Shown piece by piece: positions 5,978 through 12,888 of a stretch of DNA of 13,007 bases. The notes beneath the pieces are model-generated. The model did not search any database and was not told the DNA's origin. It worked only from the letters and a program-made list of their open reading frames with translations. The stretch's first letter is position 1. The number at the start of each line of letters is the position of its first letter. The position numbers and the translations under genes are program-made. This stretch comes from Bacteroidota bacterium (GTDB lineage: Bacteria; Bacteroidota; Ignavibacteria; UBA10030; UBA8401), in assembly GCA_030824295.1 (NCBI GenBank), contig JAVBYA010000099.1, positions 1-13,007 on the forward strand. The letters are read 5' to 3'.

Positions 5978-8743
5978 ATGGACCATATGAAACTCAATAA
6001 ATACGTCGCCGGATTCGTTTTCCTGTCGACAATGATCGCATATATCCTGACACTGGCAGAGACGGTCGTATTCTGGGACGTTGGTGAGTTCATTTCCGCC
6101 GCGTATTTACTGCAGGTTCCGCATCCTCCCGGATCCCCGCTGTTCCTGCTCATCGGCAGCGTCATCGGTATGATCCCGTTCTATGATGATCCGGCGGTCC
6201 GCATCCACTTCATTTCCGCCCTTTCCAGTGCTCTCACGGCGATGTTCCTCTATCTGTCGCTGGTAAAGATGATCATTCTCTGGCGCCCGCGTACGGACGA
6301 TACCTGGAACAAAGTATCGCTCTATACATCCGCCGCGGTAGGCGCACTCTCGCTTTCCTTCAGCGCAACCTTCTGGTTCAATGCAGTGGAAGCGGAAGTG
6401 TACGGTATCAGCATGCTCTTCGTCAGCCTGGTCACATGGCTCTCACTCCGCTGGAACGAGCGGGCGGAGACTCCGGGACATCAAAAGTACATCATGCTCA
6501 TCGCATACCTGATCGGCCTGTCGCTCGGCGTCCACTTGCTGGCGCTGCTGGTCATCTTCCCGTTCCTGATCATTGTGTTCTTCAAGCGATATGAGTTTTC
6601 GGTCCGCAATTACATCATCTTCGGCGTCGTGGCGATCGTTATCTTCATGGTCGTCTATCCCGGCATCGTGAAGATGTTCCCGAACCTCCTGGACGGTGAA
6701 TTCGCGTTCGGCAGCGGACCGGAGACCAAGAGCATCTTCTGGACGATGATCCCAATTGCCACCATTGTTGCGGCGTTCTACGGCGTCTGGTATTCCATCA
6801 AGAACCGCAGCGAAATGCTCCATCTTGCTTCAATGTCCTTCCTGTTGATCCTGCTCGGCTATTCCACCTATACGATGGTCATCATCCGTGCGAATGCCAA
6901 TCCGCCGATGAATGAGAACGATCCGAGCACGCTCAAAAAGCTCGTCTCGTACCTCAACCGCGAACAGTACGGCGACTCCCCGATGATGAAACGCCGCTGG
7001 AGTCAGGAACCGCAGCACCAGGGCATCTACACCAATTACAAGAGCGACGGTGACTACTTCCTGCGCTATCAGCTGGACGAGATGTTCCTCCGCTATTTCC
7101 TCTGGCAGTATGCCGGACGGGAAGGGGATTTTCAGGGGGCAGGCGTCAACTGGAAACAGCTCTGGGGTATTCCGCTCTTCCTGGGACTCTTCGGATTCTA
7201 CTATCACTGGAAGAAGGACCGGGTGATGTGGTGGGTCTTCTTCAACTTCTTCCTGCTGATGGGCCTGATCATGGCCATCTATTTCAACATGCAGAACCCG
7301 CAGCCGAGGGAGCGTGACTACTTCTATGTCGGTGCGTTCTTCGTCTTCTCCATTTGGATCGGTATCGGCACGCTCGGTCTGGTCGATACCATCCGCGAAT
7401 GGGTGAAGGAACAGAAACTGCAGACCTATCTCGGGTATGCGGCCCTGGCGTTCGCCGTGCTGTTCGTGCCGGTGAACATGGCCTACACCAACTATGAAGC
7501 ATCCGACCGCTCGGGTGATTTTGTGGCGTGGGATTATTCCTACAACCTCCTGCAGTCCTGTGAACCGGATGCGATCCTCTTCACGAATGGGGACAACGAT
7601 ACATTCCCGCTGTGGTACCTGCAGGATGTGGAAGGTGTCCGCCGTGACGTCCGTATCGTGAACCTGAGTCTCGTGAACACCTCCTGGTACATCATGCAGC
7701 TGAAGCATCAGGAACCGTACGGCGCCAAGAAGGTCGCCATCAGTCTGACGGACCAGGAGATCGAACAGATCGGTCCGATGCAGTGGGAATCGCGCGAGAT
7801 GTCCATCCCGGTCCCGGCGAACGTGATGCAGCAGTATGCTCAGTTCTCGGACCGTCCGGTACAGCCGCAGGCAGGCAATGTTGAGCAGGCGAAAGCGGGA
7901 GAGATTCGCTTCACACTCTCCAACACACTGCAGTTCCCGCAGGCGAACGGACAGGTGATCAAAGCGATCCGTGCGCAGGATATCATGGCGTTCGACATCA
8001 TCCGCAGCAACAACTGGGAGCGTCCCATCTACATGGCGGTCACCTCAACGCCCGATTCCAAGATCGGTCTGGACCGGTACTTCCGTATGGACGGACTCGC
8101 CATGAAGCTCATCCCGTACCCCGCACAGAGCGAGGAAGGGGTGATCGATCCGGCCATCCTCACGGCGAACCTGATGAACGAACCGGCTGAACCAAATCTG
8201 CAGTTCCAGCGCGGCTACAAGTTCCGCGGTCTGCGGGACACCACCGTGCATTACGACGAGAACGTGGAACGTCTGGCGATGAACTACCGCAACGCGTTCA
8301 TGCGTCTGGCGCTGCATCATCTGAACGTCACCCGCGACAATGTCAAGGCGGTGGAAGCGCTCGACTCCATGATGGCGAAGATCTCCCCGAAGGTACTCCC
8401 GCTGGATTACCGCGTGGAGTTCGACATCACCAACTTCTATCAATTCGCCGGTGCGACCGAGCGGTATAAGGAGATGTCCGCCAATCTGGAACGCCGTCTG
8501 CTGGACATGGCATCCAAACAGCTCAAGGAGCCGTTCCAGAACCAGTACCATCCGTATTACATGCTGCTGACCATGTACTCCAACCGCGGCGACTATGATA
8601 AAGCGCTCGGTGTGCTGGACAGCATCAGCAAGGATTACGGCAACACCCCGGGTCTGCCGGAATGGGTCATGTCGCAGCGGGCACAGGTGCAGGCGCAGAT
8701 GGCGCTCAAAGGGATGAACAAAGATACCCTGGCAAAGAAGTGA
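5978..8743 (+). CDS. DUF2723 multi-spanning membrane protein, candidate GT-C protein O-glycosyltransferase
   Basis: The N-terminal half (about 1-510) contains roughly ten hydrophobic segments. The C-terminal 400 residues are soluble and helix-rich, with possible TPR-like repeats near the end. Between the first two membrane segments lie FWDVGEF (Asp34, Glu37) and PHPPGSPLF (48-56), the signature of the DUF2723 family. An acidic pair in that first extracytoplasmic loop is the hallmark of GT-C glycosyltransferases that use polyprenyl-phosphate sugars. The human member TMEM260 is reported as a protein O-mannosyltransferase; transferring that role here is inference. A second conserved block is NGDNDTFPLWYLQ (537-549). 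The start is ATG 5978, with GAGAGG five bases upstream. It is a separate unit: candidate promoter before, strong terminator after. Family call is firm; donor and acceptor are unknown. Confidence 0.85.
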   Translation: MDHMKLNKYVAGFVFLSTMIAYILTLAETVVFWDVGEFISAAYLLQVPHPPGSPLFLLIGSVIGMIPFYDDPAVRIHFISALSSALTAMFLYLSLVKMIILWRPRTDDTWNKVSLYTSAAVGALSLSFSATFWFNAVEAEVYGISMLFVSLVTWLSLRWNERAETPGHQKYIMLIAYLIGLSLGVHLLALLVIFPFLIIVFFKRYEFSVRNYIIFGVVAIVIFMVVYPGIVKMFPNLLDGEFAFGSGPETKSIFWTMIPIATIVAAFYGVWYSIKNRSEMLHLASMSFLLILLGYSTYTMVIIRANANPPMNENDPSTLKKLVSYLNREQYGDSPMMKRRWSQEPQHQGIYTNYKSDGDYFLRYQLDEMFLRYFLWQYAGREGDFQGAGVNWKQLWGIPLFLGLFGFYYHWKKDRVMWWVFFNFFLLMGLIMAIYFNMQNPQPRERDYFYVGAFFVFSIWIGIGTLGLVDTIREWVKEQKLQTYLGYAALAFAVLFVPVNMAYTNYEASDRSGDFVAWDYSYNLLQSCEPDAILFTNGDNDTFPLWYLQDVEGVRRDVRIVNLSLVNTSWYIMQLKHQEPYGAKKVAISLTDQEIEQIGPMQWESREMSIPVPANVMQQYAQFSDRPVQPQAGNVEQAKAGEIRFTLSNTLQFPQANGQVIKAIRAQDIMAFDIIRSNNWERPIYMAVTSTPDSKIGLDRYFRMDGLAMKLIPYPAQSEEGVIDPAILTANLMNEPAEPNLQFQRGYKFRGLRDTTVHYDENVERLAMNYRNAFMRLALHHLNVTRDNVKAVEALDSMMAKISPKVLPLDYRVEFDITNFYQFAGATERYKEMSANLERRLLDMASKQLKEPFQNQYHPYYMLLTMYSNRGDYDKALGVLDSISKDYGNTPGLPEWVMSQRAQVQAQMALKGMNKDTLAKK

Positions 8744-8781
8744 CCGGACGCGTATCGCAGCAGCAATAAGGAACAGCTCAG

Positions 8782-8817
8782 AAAAAAGGATGGAGCAGCC
8801 GCTTCATCCTTTTTTTT
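8782..8817 (+). terminator. Strong intrinsic terminator after the DUF2723 gene
   Basis: AAAAAAGGATGGA (8782-8794) pairs over 13 bp, with one G-T pair, with TTCATCCTTTTTT (8803-8815) around an 8-nt loop, and the T run continues to 8817. The A-run on the left arm would give T residues on the other strand too, so it could act in both directions. Confidence 0.85.
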
Positions 8818-8930
8818 CAACGGAACCTAATCGTTGGTGTTCGGGTATTTTTGTGGAATGTTGATGGAATTGTGCCGGCTTTCGTGTTGATATACACCTG
8901 GTTTCATAGATGATGTGTCTTTAGTGCGCA

Positions 8931-9094
8931 GGCCGCGAAATTTAGGAGCCTGAGCGAATGGGAAAGCGATGAATGACGGGACTTTTGATGGCGCTTTTTG
9001 CCATCAACGGGCATGAGCGAATGGGATTCATCGCGCGCGTTAAATTTCGCAAGGGGTTCTTTTGCTTCTTTTCTTGCCCCGTCAAGAAAAGAAG
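8931..9094. repeat. Nested palindromic repeat element in the 394-bp gap
   Basis: This is the main content of the gene-free stretch 8744-9137. The outer arms are GCGAAATTTA (8935-8944) and TAAATTTCGC (9041-9050). Inside them GCGATGAAT (8966-8974) pairs with ATTCATCGC (9026-9034). Innermost, TTGATGGC (8985-8992) pairs with GCCATCAA (9000-9007). A 13-bp direct repeat TGAGCGAATGGGA occurs at 8951-8963 and 9014-9026. Just outside is a perfect 12-bp hairpin, CTTCTTTTCTTG (9065-9076) with CAAGAAAAGAAG (9083-9094). The rest of the gap, 8818-8930, shows nothing recognisable. No protein is convincingly encoded. A dispersed, non-autonomous mobile repeat or structured RNA are the options; I favour a dispersed repeat. 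Confidence 0.6.
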
Positions 9095-9137
9095 GTGAAC
9101 AGTCTTCGGTATTTGAAAAGAATGATTGGATAAGAAT

Positions 9138-9908
9138 ATGAAAGAATCACGGCTCGAACATTGGGACAACTTCTGGGAAGAGAAGAAAGAGGTCAAAGAG
9201 GTCTATTCGAACTCGGACCGCGTCGTGCGGAACCTGGTGAAGGTGATGGATGTGAAAGGGAAGCGCATCCTGGAGATCGGTGCCGGTACCGGGCGGGACA
9301 GTTTTCCGCTCGTGGAGCGGGGCGCCATCGTCTATCAGCTCGACTACTCCATGAACTCACTCAAGATCATGAAACGCATCGCGTCCGAAGAGAAGATGGA
9401 CGTCCGCATCATCGGCGGGGATACCTTCCGGCTGCCGTTCAAGGACGGTTCATTCGATGTGATCTTCCATCAGGGACTCCTCGAGCACTTCCGTCATGAG
9501 AAAGCGCGCGACCTGCTGCGCGAGAACATCCGCGTTCTGAAGAGCGGCGGACTCCTCTGCGTGGACGTTCCGCAGCGCTACCACATCTACACCCTCATCA
9601 AGACCTTCCTGATCGCCATCAACAAGTGGTTCGCCGGATGGGAACGCTCCTTCTCCGTACCCGAACTGAAGCAGGAGATGGAAGCGCTCGGACTGAAGAC
9701 CGTCCACACCTACGGTGAATGGATGTATCCCAGTCTTTTCTATCGTATGACGCGCGAAGCGCTCCGCACCGTGAAGATCAAACTGCCGCTGAACCCGAAA
9801 GTGCCGGTGCTCTATTCCATCCGCAAAACGCTCCGCGATGCGGTGAAGGATACGGCGCTGACGACCTATACCGCACTCTCCATGGGAGTGATCGGGAAAA
9901 AGCAGTGA
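9138..9908 (+). CDS. Class I SAM-dependent methyltransferase
   Basis: The 256-residue protein has a Rossmann-type methyltransferase core. Motif I, ILEIGAGTG, is at 44-52 and is followed by LVERGA. The acidic residue that ends strand 2 is in VYQLDYS, and the post-core block is FDVIFHQGLLEHF with VLKSGGLLCVDVPQ. This is the Methyltransf_11/25 layout. The C-terminal 90 residues carry a hydrophobic and aromatic stretch (KTFLIAINKWFAGWERSFS) and a basic tail, possibly membrane-associated or lipid-facing. ATG 9138 is chosen; a TTG at 9126 in frame would add four residues, and neither has a strong Shine-Dalgarno. The next gene is a GT4 glycosyltransferase 84 bp downstream on the same strand. This pairing is typical of surface glycan or glycolipid loci, so methylation of a sugar or lipid is the likeliest role (inference). 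The substrate cannot be read from sequence. Confidence 0.85.
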   Translation: MKESRLEHWDNFWEEKKEVKEVYSNSDRVVRNLVKVMDVKGKRILEIGAGTGRDSFPLVERGAIVYQLDYSMNSLKIMKRIASEEKMDVRIIGGDTFRLPFKDGSFDVIFHQGLLEHFRHEKARDLLRENIRVLKSGGLLCVDVPQRYHIYTLIKTFLIAINKWFAGWERSFSVPELKQEMEALGLKTVHTYGEWMYPSLFYRMTREALRTVKIKLPLNPKVPVLYSIRKTLRDAVKDTALTTYTALSMGVIGKKQ

Positions 9909-9912
9909 CATC

Positions 9913-9983
9913 AATGATGAATGCAGAATTGAGAATGGAGTGTCGATGAAGATCCATTCTACATTCATCATTCCTCATTCTGC
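9913..9983. repeat. Self-complementary repeat tract between methyltransferase and GT4 genes
   Basis: AATGATGAATG (9913-9923) pairs perfectly over 11 bp with CATTCATCATT (9962-9972). Inside it, AGAATGGA (9932-9939) pairs with TCCATTCT (9953-9960). An alternative pairing joins GCAGAAT (9923-9929) to ATTCTGC (9977-9983). The element fills nearly the whole gap and ends 9 bases before the next ATG. It could be a transcript hairpin between co-transcribed genes or simply an inserted repeat. Confidence 0.6.
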
Positions 9984-9992
9984 GTTGTACTT

Positions 9993-11108
9993 ATGAATAT
10001 TTTAGTGTTCAATTGGCAAGACCTCTCCCATCCGCTTGCCGGCGGGGCGGAAGTGCATCTGCATGAGACCTATTCCCGCATCGCGGCGATGGGGCATCGG
10101 GTGACGCTGTTCTGTTCGTCGTACGAGGGGGCGAAGCCGACGGAGGAGATGAACGGCATCACCGTCATTCGTGAAGGGGGACGCTTCCTGTTCAATTATG
10201 TAGTGATGAAGAAGTACTTCACTACCTTCCGCAACGGCGGGTTCGATCTGATCGTGGACGATGTGAACAAGATCCCGTTCTATACACCGTCGTACGTGAA
10301 GGAACCTGTCCTCGGCGAACTCCATCACCTGCTCGGCACCAGCGTCTTTCAGGAGACCATCTTCCCGCTCGCATCATACGTCTATCTCGCTGAACGCGCC
10401 TCTTTGCCGATGTACCGCAAGATCCATTTCATGATCCACAGTCCCAGCACGCAGACCGAAGTGACCGCGAACGGATTCTCCCCCGACCGCATCCACTACG
10501 TGCCGTACGGCATGAACCATCAGCTCTTCCGCACGACCGGCGTTCCGAAATCCAGCGTGCCGCTCATCGGCGCTCTCGGACGGCTCAAGAAGTACAAATC
10601 GTTCGACCATCTCATCGAAGCATTCCCCATCGTTAAAAAGGTCATTCCGGATGCGAAGCTGGTCATCGTCGGGGACGGAGATGACCGTCCTCGCCTGGAA
10701 GAATTGGCAGCGAAGAGCGGCGTCGGGAACGACATCACCTTCACCGGATTCGTCAGCGAGCAGGAAAAAGTGGATTGGCTCAACAGGATGCACGTGGCCG
10801 TGAATACATCCGCCAAGGAAGGATGGGGACTCACCGCCATCGAAGCGAATGCCTGCGGCACGACCACGGTGAGCAGCAATGTGCAGGGGCTCCGCGATGC
10901 GGTGCTGGACGGCGAGACCGGTCTGCTCTATGAATACGGCAACCGCGAACAGTTGGCGGAGAAGATCATCCTGCTGCTGCGCGATGCCGCGCTGCGCGAA
11001 CGGCTCTCCGCCGCGGCACTGACTCGCTCAAAGGAGTTCGACTGGCAGATCGGTGCCGAGCGGACGATGGAAGTGATCGAACGGGTGGTGCGGGAGAAAA
11101 AACGCTGA
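9993..11108 (+). CDS. Glycosyltransferase family 4 (GT-B fold)
   Basis: This 371-residue protein is a retaining GT-B glycosyltransferase that probably acts at the cytoplasmic membrane on a nucleotide-sugar donor. The N-terminal acceptor domain opens with MNILVFNWQDLSHPLAGGAEVHLHE; the GGAE loop is at 17-20. The C-terminal donor domain starts near VPLIGALGRLKKYKSFDHLIEAF, continues through LVIVGDGDDRPRLEELA and FTGFVSEQEK, and includes the EX7E donor-binding motif with Glu276 and Glu284 (KEGWGLTAIEANACGT). The family includes mannosyl-, glucosyl- and galactosyltransferases of capsule, O-antigen and glycolipid pathways, and the sugar is not readable here. It follows a methyltransferase gene by 84 bp and may share its transcript, although a palindromic repeat separates them. 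No Shine-Dalgarno is obvious before ATG 9993. The gene is complete and closed by convergent transcription with the next gene. Confidence 0.92.
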   Translation: MNILVFNWQDLSHPLAGGAEVHLHETYSRIAAMGHRVTLFCSSYEGAKPTEEMNGITVIREGGRFLFNYVVMKKYFTTFRNGGFDLIVDDVNKIPFYTPSYVKEPVLGELHHLLGTSVFQETIFPLASYVYLAERASLPMYRKIHFMIHSPSTQTEVTANGFSPDRIHYVPYGMNHQLFRTTGVPKSSVPLIGALGRLKKYKSFDHLIEAFPIVKKVIPDAKLVIVGDGDDRPRLEELAAKSGVGNDITFTGFVSEQEKVDWLNRMHVAVNTSAKEGWGLTAIEANACGTTTVSSNVQGLRDAVLDGETGLLYEYGNREQLAEKIILLLRDAALRERLSAAALTRSKEFDWQIGAERTMEVIERVVREKKR

Positions 11109-11160
11109 AGTTGTGAACGTAATGATAGTGGCGTGTAGAGATAATAAAAATACTACGCTC

Positions 11161-11258
11161 TCATTCTGAGTCCCGCTCGTTGCACTTGATCATTGCGGGA
11201 CGAATGCCGCCACGAAGTGGTCCCTTAGGGAAAGGCATCCCATAGGGAGAATCTGCTT
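11161..11258. repeat. Multi-hairpin REP-like element (TCATTCTGAG family)
   Basis: The element opens with TCATTCTGAG and closes with AGAATCTGCTT, words I associate with dispersed palindromes of this lineage. Inside, TCCCGC (11171-11176) pairs with GCGGGA (11195-11200). ATGCC (11204-11208) pairs with GGCAT (11234-11238), enclosing small hairpins CCAC-GAA-GTGG (11210-11220) and TCCC-TTA-GGGA (11221-11231 region). TCCC-ATA-GGGA follows at 11238-11248. It lies between two convergent genes and is a longer variant of the copy at 3659-3710. The remainder of the 236-bp gap shows nothing else I can support. Confidence 0.6.
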
Positions 11259-11344
11259 GCGACAAACACCAGTCAAAGAACGCCCCAGTTTCCCCTGAGA
11301 ATCTTTTCGTCCGGTCATTCCTTAGCGGATGTCTGCACCGAATG

Positions 11345-11869
11345 TTACCGCCGCCGTGTGAGTGCGTTGCTCGCCCAGACCGGGTGGGTCATCGAGTAAT
11401 CATCCTTCGAGAAGATCATCAGCGCATCGCCGGTCGGCAGGCTCATCATAATTCCTTCTTCGGAGACGAAGTTCATCACCGTGCGGACCTGCATAAAGAC
11501 CCGTACATCCATTCCCGGTGTGATGGTCGGGACCGGATTGCCGAAATTGTCGGTCGTAGGGATGGGCCCGTCCAGGAACACCACCACATTCACCGCGCCG
11601 TTTGCCGTATTCCCGGCGATCTGAAGGTATTCCCCCCGTGTCTTTGCGATCACCGGCGTCTTCTGGATATAGCCGCTGAACGCCACCGTCTTTCCCCGCC
11701 ACGCTGCTTCATCCTTATACATCTTGATATTATTGAACTCGTAGGAGGCTTCGTTGGTGATCCGCTGCAGTTCGGCTGAGCTGACGTCGCGCTGCTGTGC
11801 GGTACCGATAGAAGAGAGGAATGAAATGGCGAGAAGGAGCAGAAGCGGACGGAGCAATGAGTGCATCAT
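11345..11869 (-). CDS. Small secreted protein of unknown function, possible OB-fold
   Basis: I do not recognise a named family. The 174-residue product starts with a typical Sec signal peptide: MMHSLLRPLLLLLAISFLSS, with likely cleavage after GTA before QQRDVSS. There is no lipobox cysteine, so it should be periplasmic or secreted. The mature part alternates short strands (GKTVAFSGYIQKTP, GEYLQIAG, VNVVVFL, MDVRVFMQVRTVMNF, GIMMSLPTGDALMIF), which suggests a small beta-barrel of the OB or tRNA_anti-like type. This is a shape-based guess. ATG 11869 (or the adjacent one at 11866) is preferred; an upstream ATG at 11914 would add 15 residues before the signal peptide. It converges with the GT4 gene and diverges from the secreted hydrolase, with 121 bp between the two starts. 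Confidence 0.75.
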   Translation of the reverse strand: MMHSLLRPLLLLLAISFLSSIGTAQQRDVSSAELQRITNEASYEFNNIKMYKDEAAWRGKTVAFSGYIQKTPVIAKTRGEYLQIAGNTANGAVNVVVFLDGPIPTTDNFGNPVPTITPGMDVRVFMQVRTVMNFVSEEGIMMSLPTGDALMIFSKDDYSMTHPVWASNALTRRR

Positions 11870-11960
11870 AAGAGGTCCGGAAAAGTGATGGGGAGACTGG
11901 GTGGTAAAAAACAATTCAAGAACTTATTGATATATGTATGAAAAGACAATCTATTTTTTG

Positions 11961-11966
11961 TATAAT
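11961..11966 (+). promoter_or_regulatory. Candidate -10 box upstream of secreted hydrolase
   Basis: A perfect TATAAT lies 24 bases before the hydrolase ATG, in an AT-rich divergent gap. No well-spaced TTGACA-like -35 is visible (TTGATA at 11927 is too far), so this is a half-supported promoter. A good Shine-Dalgarno, AAGGTGG at 11979-11985, follows. Confidence 0.4.
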
Positions 11967-11990
11967 GCATTGTCATTTAAGGTGGCCGAC

Positions 11991-12878
11991 ATGCTTGTCC
12001 GATTTTGTTTTGTTCTCCTGATCGCAGTGACGCTTGGTTCTGCACAGTCCGTGACAGAACGGTACACCCCCCTCGGGACCATGTTCGTACCGCAGTTCGC
12101 ATCTGCGCCATTCCCGCATCCTCTCCGCGCCGGCGGACACACCTACGGCGGCAAGACATTCCCTGCTGCGCTTCACTATTCGGACAGTTCCGTGGCCATC
12201 TTTGTGCCGAAGGGATTCCGTGCAACGGAAGCTGCGGACATCGTTGTGTACTTCCACGGATGGTATAATTCCATCGACAGTGCGTGCGCGCAGTTCGCAC
12301 TCATCGAGCAGTTCTGCGAGAGTGGGAAGAATGCGTTGTTCGTCTTTCCGGAGGGACCGAAGCATTCCCCCGACTCGTTCGGCGGAAGGATGGAAGAGAA
12401 GGATGGGCTGAGAATGCTGGTGGCGGATGTGATGCAGTACCTGCAGAAGAAGAATGTGGTGAAGGAAGGGAAGGTCGGCCGTATCATCCTGGCTGGACAC
12501 AGCGGCGCCTATCGCGTGATCGCGTATTGCCTGATGCGCGGCGGCATGACCGGCAACATCTCTGATGTGATCCTCTTCGATGCTCTGTACGGACACACGG
12601 AGAAATTCGCATACTGGATCGATCGGTACAAAGGACGGTTCATCAACATCTATACCGATGACGGCGGCACGAAGAACGAATCGCTGAACCTGATGGCTGA
12701 CCTGGACGGATGGGGGATCCCGTATGCAACGGCAGAGGATTCTGCAGTGACGCGCCAGTTACTGCAGCAGCACCGGCTGCTCTTCATCCACACGGACCTG
12801 ACGCACAATGAGGTCATCGCCAAACGCCGCCAGTTCCGCGAGTATCTCCTGACGAGTACACTGAAGCCGAACAAGTAA
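11991..12878 (+). CDS. Secreted alpha/beta-hydrolase-fold protein
   Basis: The protein is 295 residues from ATG 11991, chosen because AAGGTGG (11979-11985) precedes it and the resulting N-terminus is a clean signal peptide (MLVRFCFVLLIAVTLGSA, cleavage near AQS). The in-frame ATG at 11934 would place 19 extra residues before the signal peptide. The mature region shows alpha/beta-hydrolase landmarks: the oxyanion strand VVYFHGWYNS, FVFPEGP, and the nucleophile elbow AGHSGAYR with Ser171. A candidate acid is Asp197 in ILFDALYG and a candidate histidine is His272 in DLTHNEV. This resembles secreted esterase/polyhydroxybutyrate-depolymerase-like proteins, but the substrate is unknown. It is divergent from the small secreted protein. 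An insertion sequence end begins about 10 bp after the stop codon without interrupting the frame. Confidence 0.8.
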   Translation: MLVRFCFVLLIAVTLGSAQSVTERYTPLGTMFVPQFASAPFPHPLRAGGHTYGGKTFPAALHYSDSSVAIFVPKGFRATEAADIVVYFHGWYNSIDSACAQFALIEQFCESGKNALFVFPEGPKHSPDSFGGRMEEKDGLRMLVADVMQYLQKKNVVKEGKVGRIILAGHSGAYRVIAYCLMRGGMTGNISDVILFDALYGHTEKFAYWIDRYKGRFINIYTDDGGTKNESLNLMADLDGWGIPYATAEDSAVTRQLLQQHRLLFIHTDLTHNEVIAKRRQFREYLLTSTLKPNK

Positions 12879-12888
12879 TGTTGTATCA

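Noticed and set aside
6830..7708. 292-codon minus-strand open frame inside the DUF2723 gene
   Set aside because: The plus-strand gene has clear family motifs throughout; the antisense product has none.
8942..9196. 84-codon minus-strand open frame in the repeat element
   Set aside because: It is encoded mostly by the palindromic repeat and overlaps the methyltransferase start; no ribosome-binding site or protein-like pattern was found.
11204..11258. tRNA or other cloverleaf RNA gene
   Set aside because: The stems are too short, and no T-loop GTTCRA-type motif or CCA-proximal 7-bp acceptor stem can be found; it fits a REP-like repeat better.
11934..11990. Upstream ATG start for the secreted hydrolase
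   Set aside because: It would bury the signal peptide behind 19 residues and lies before the TATAAT box; ATG 11991 has a good Shine-Dalgarno.
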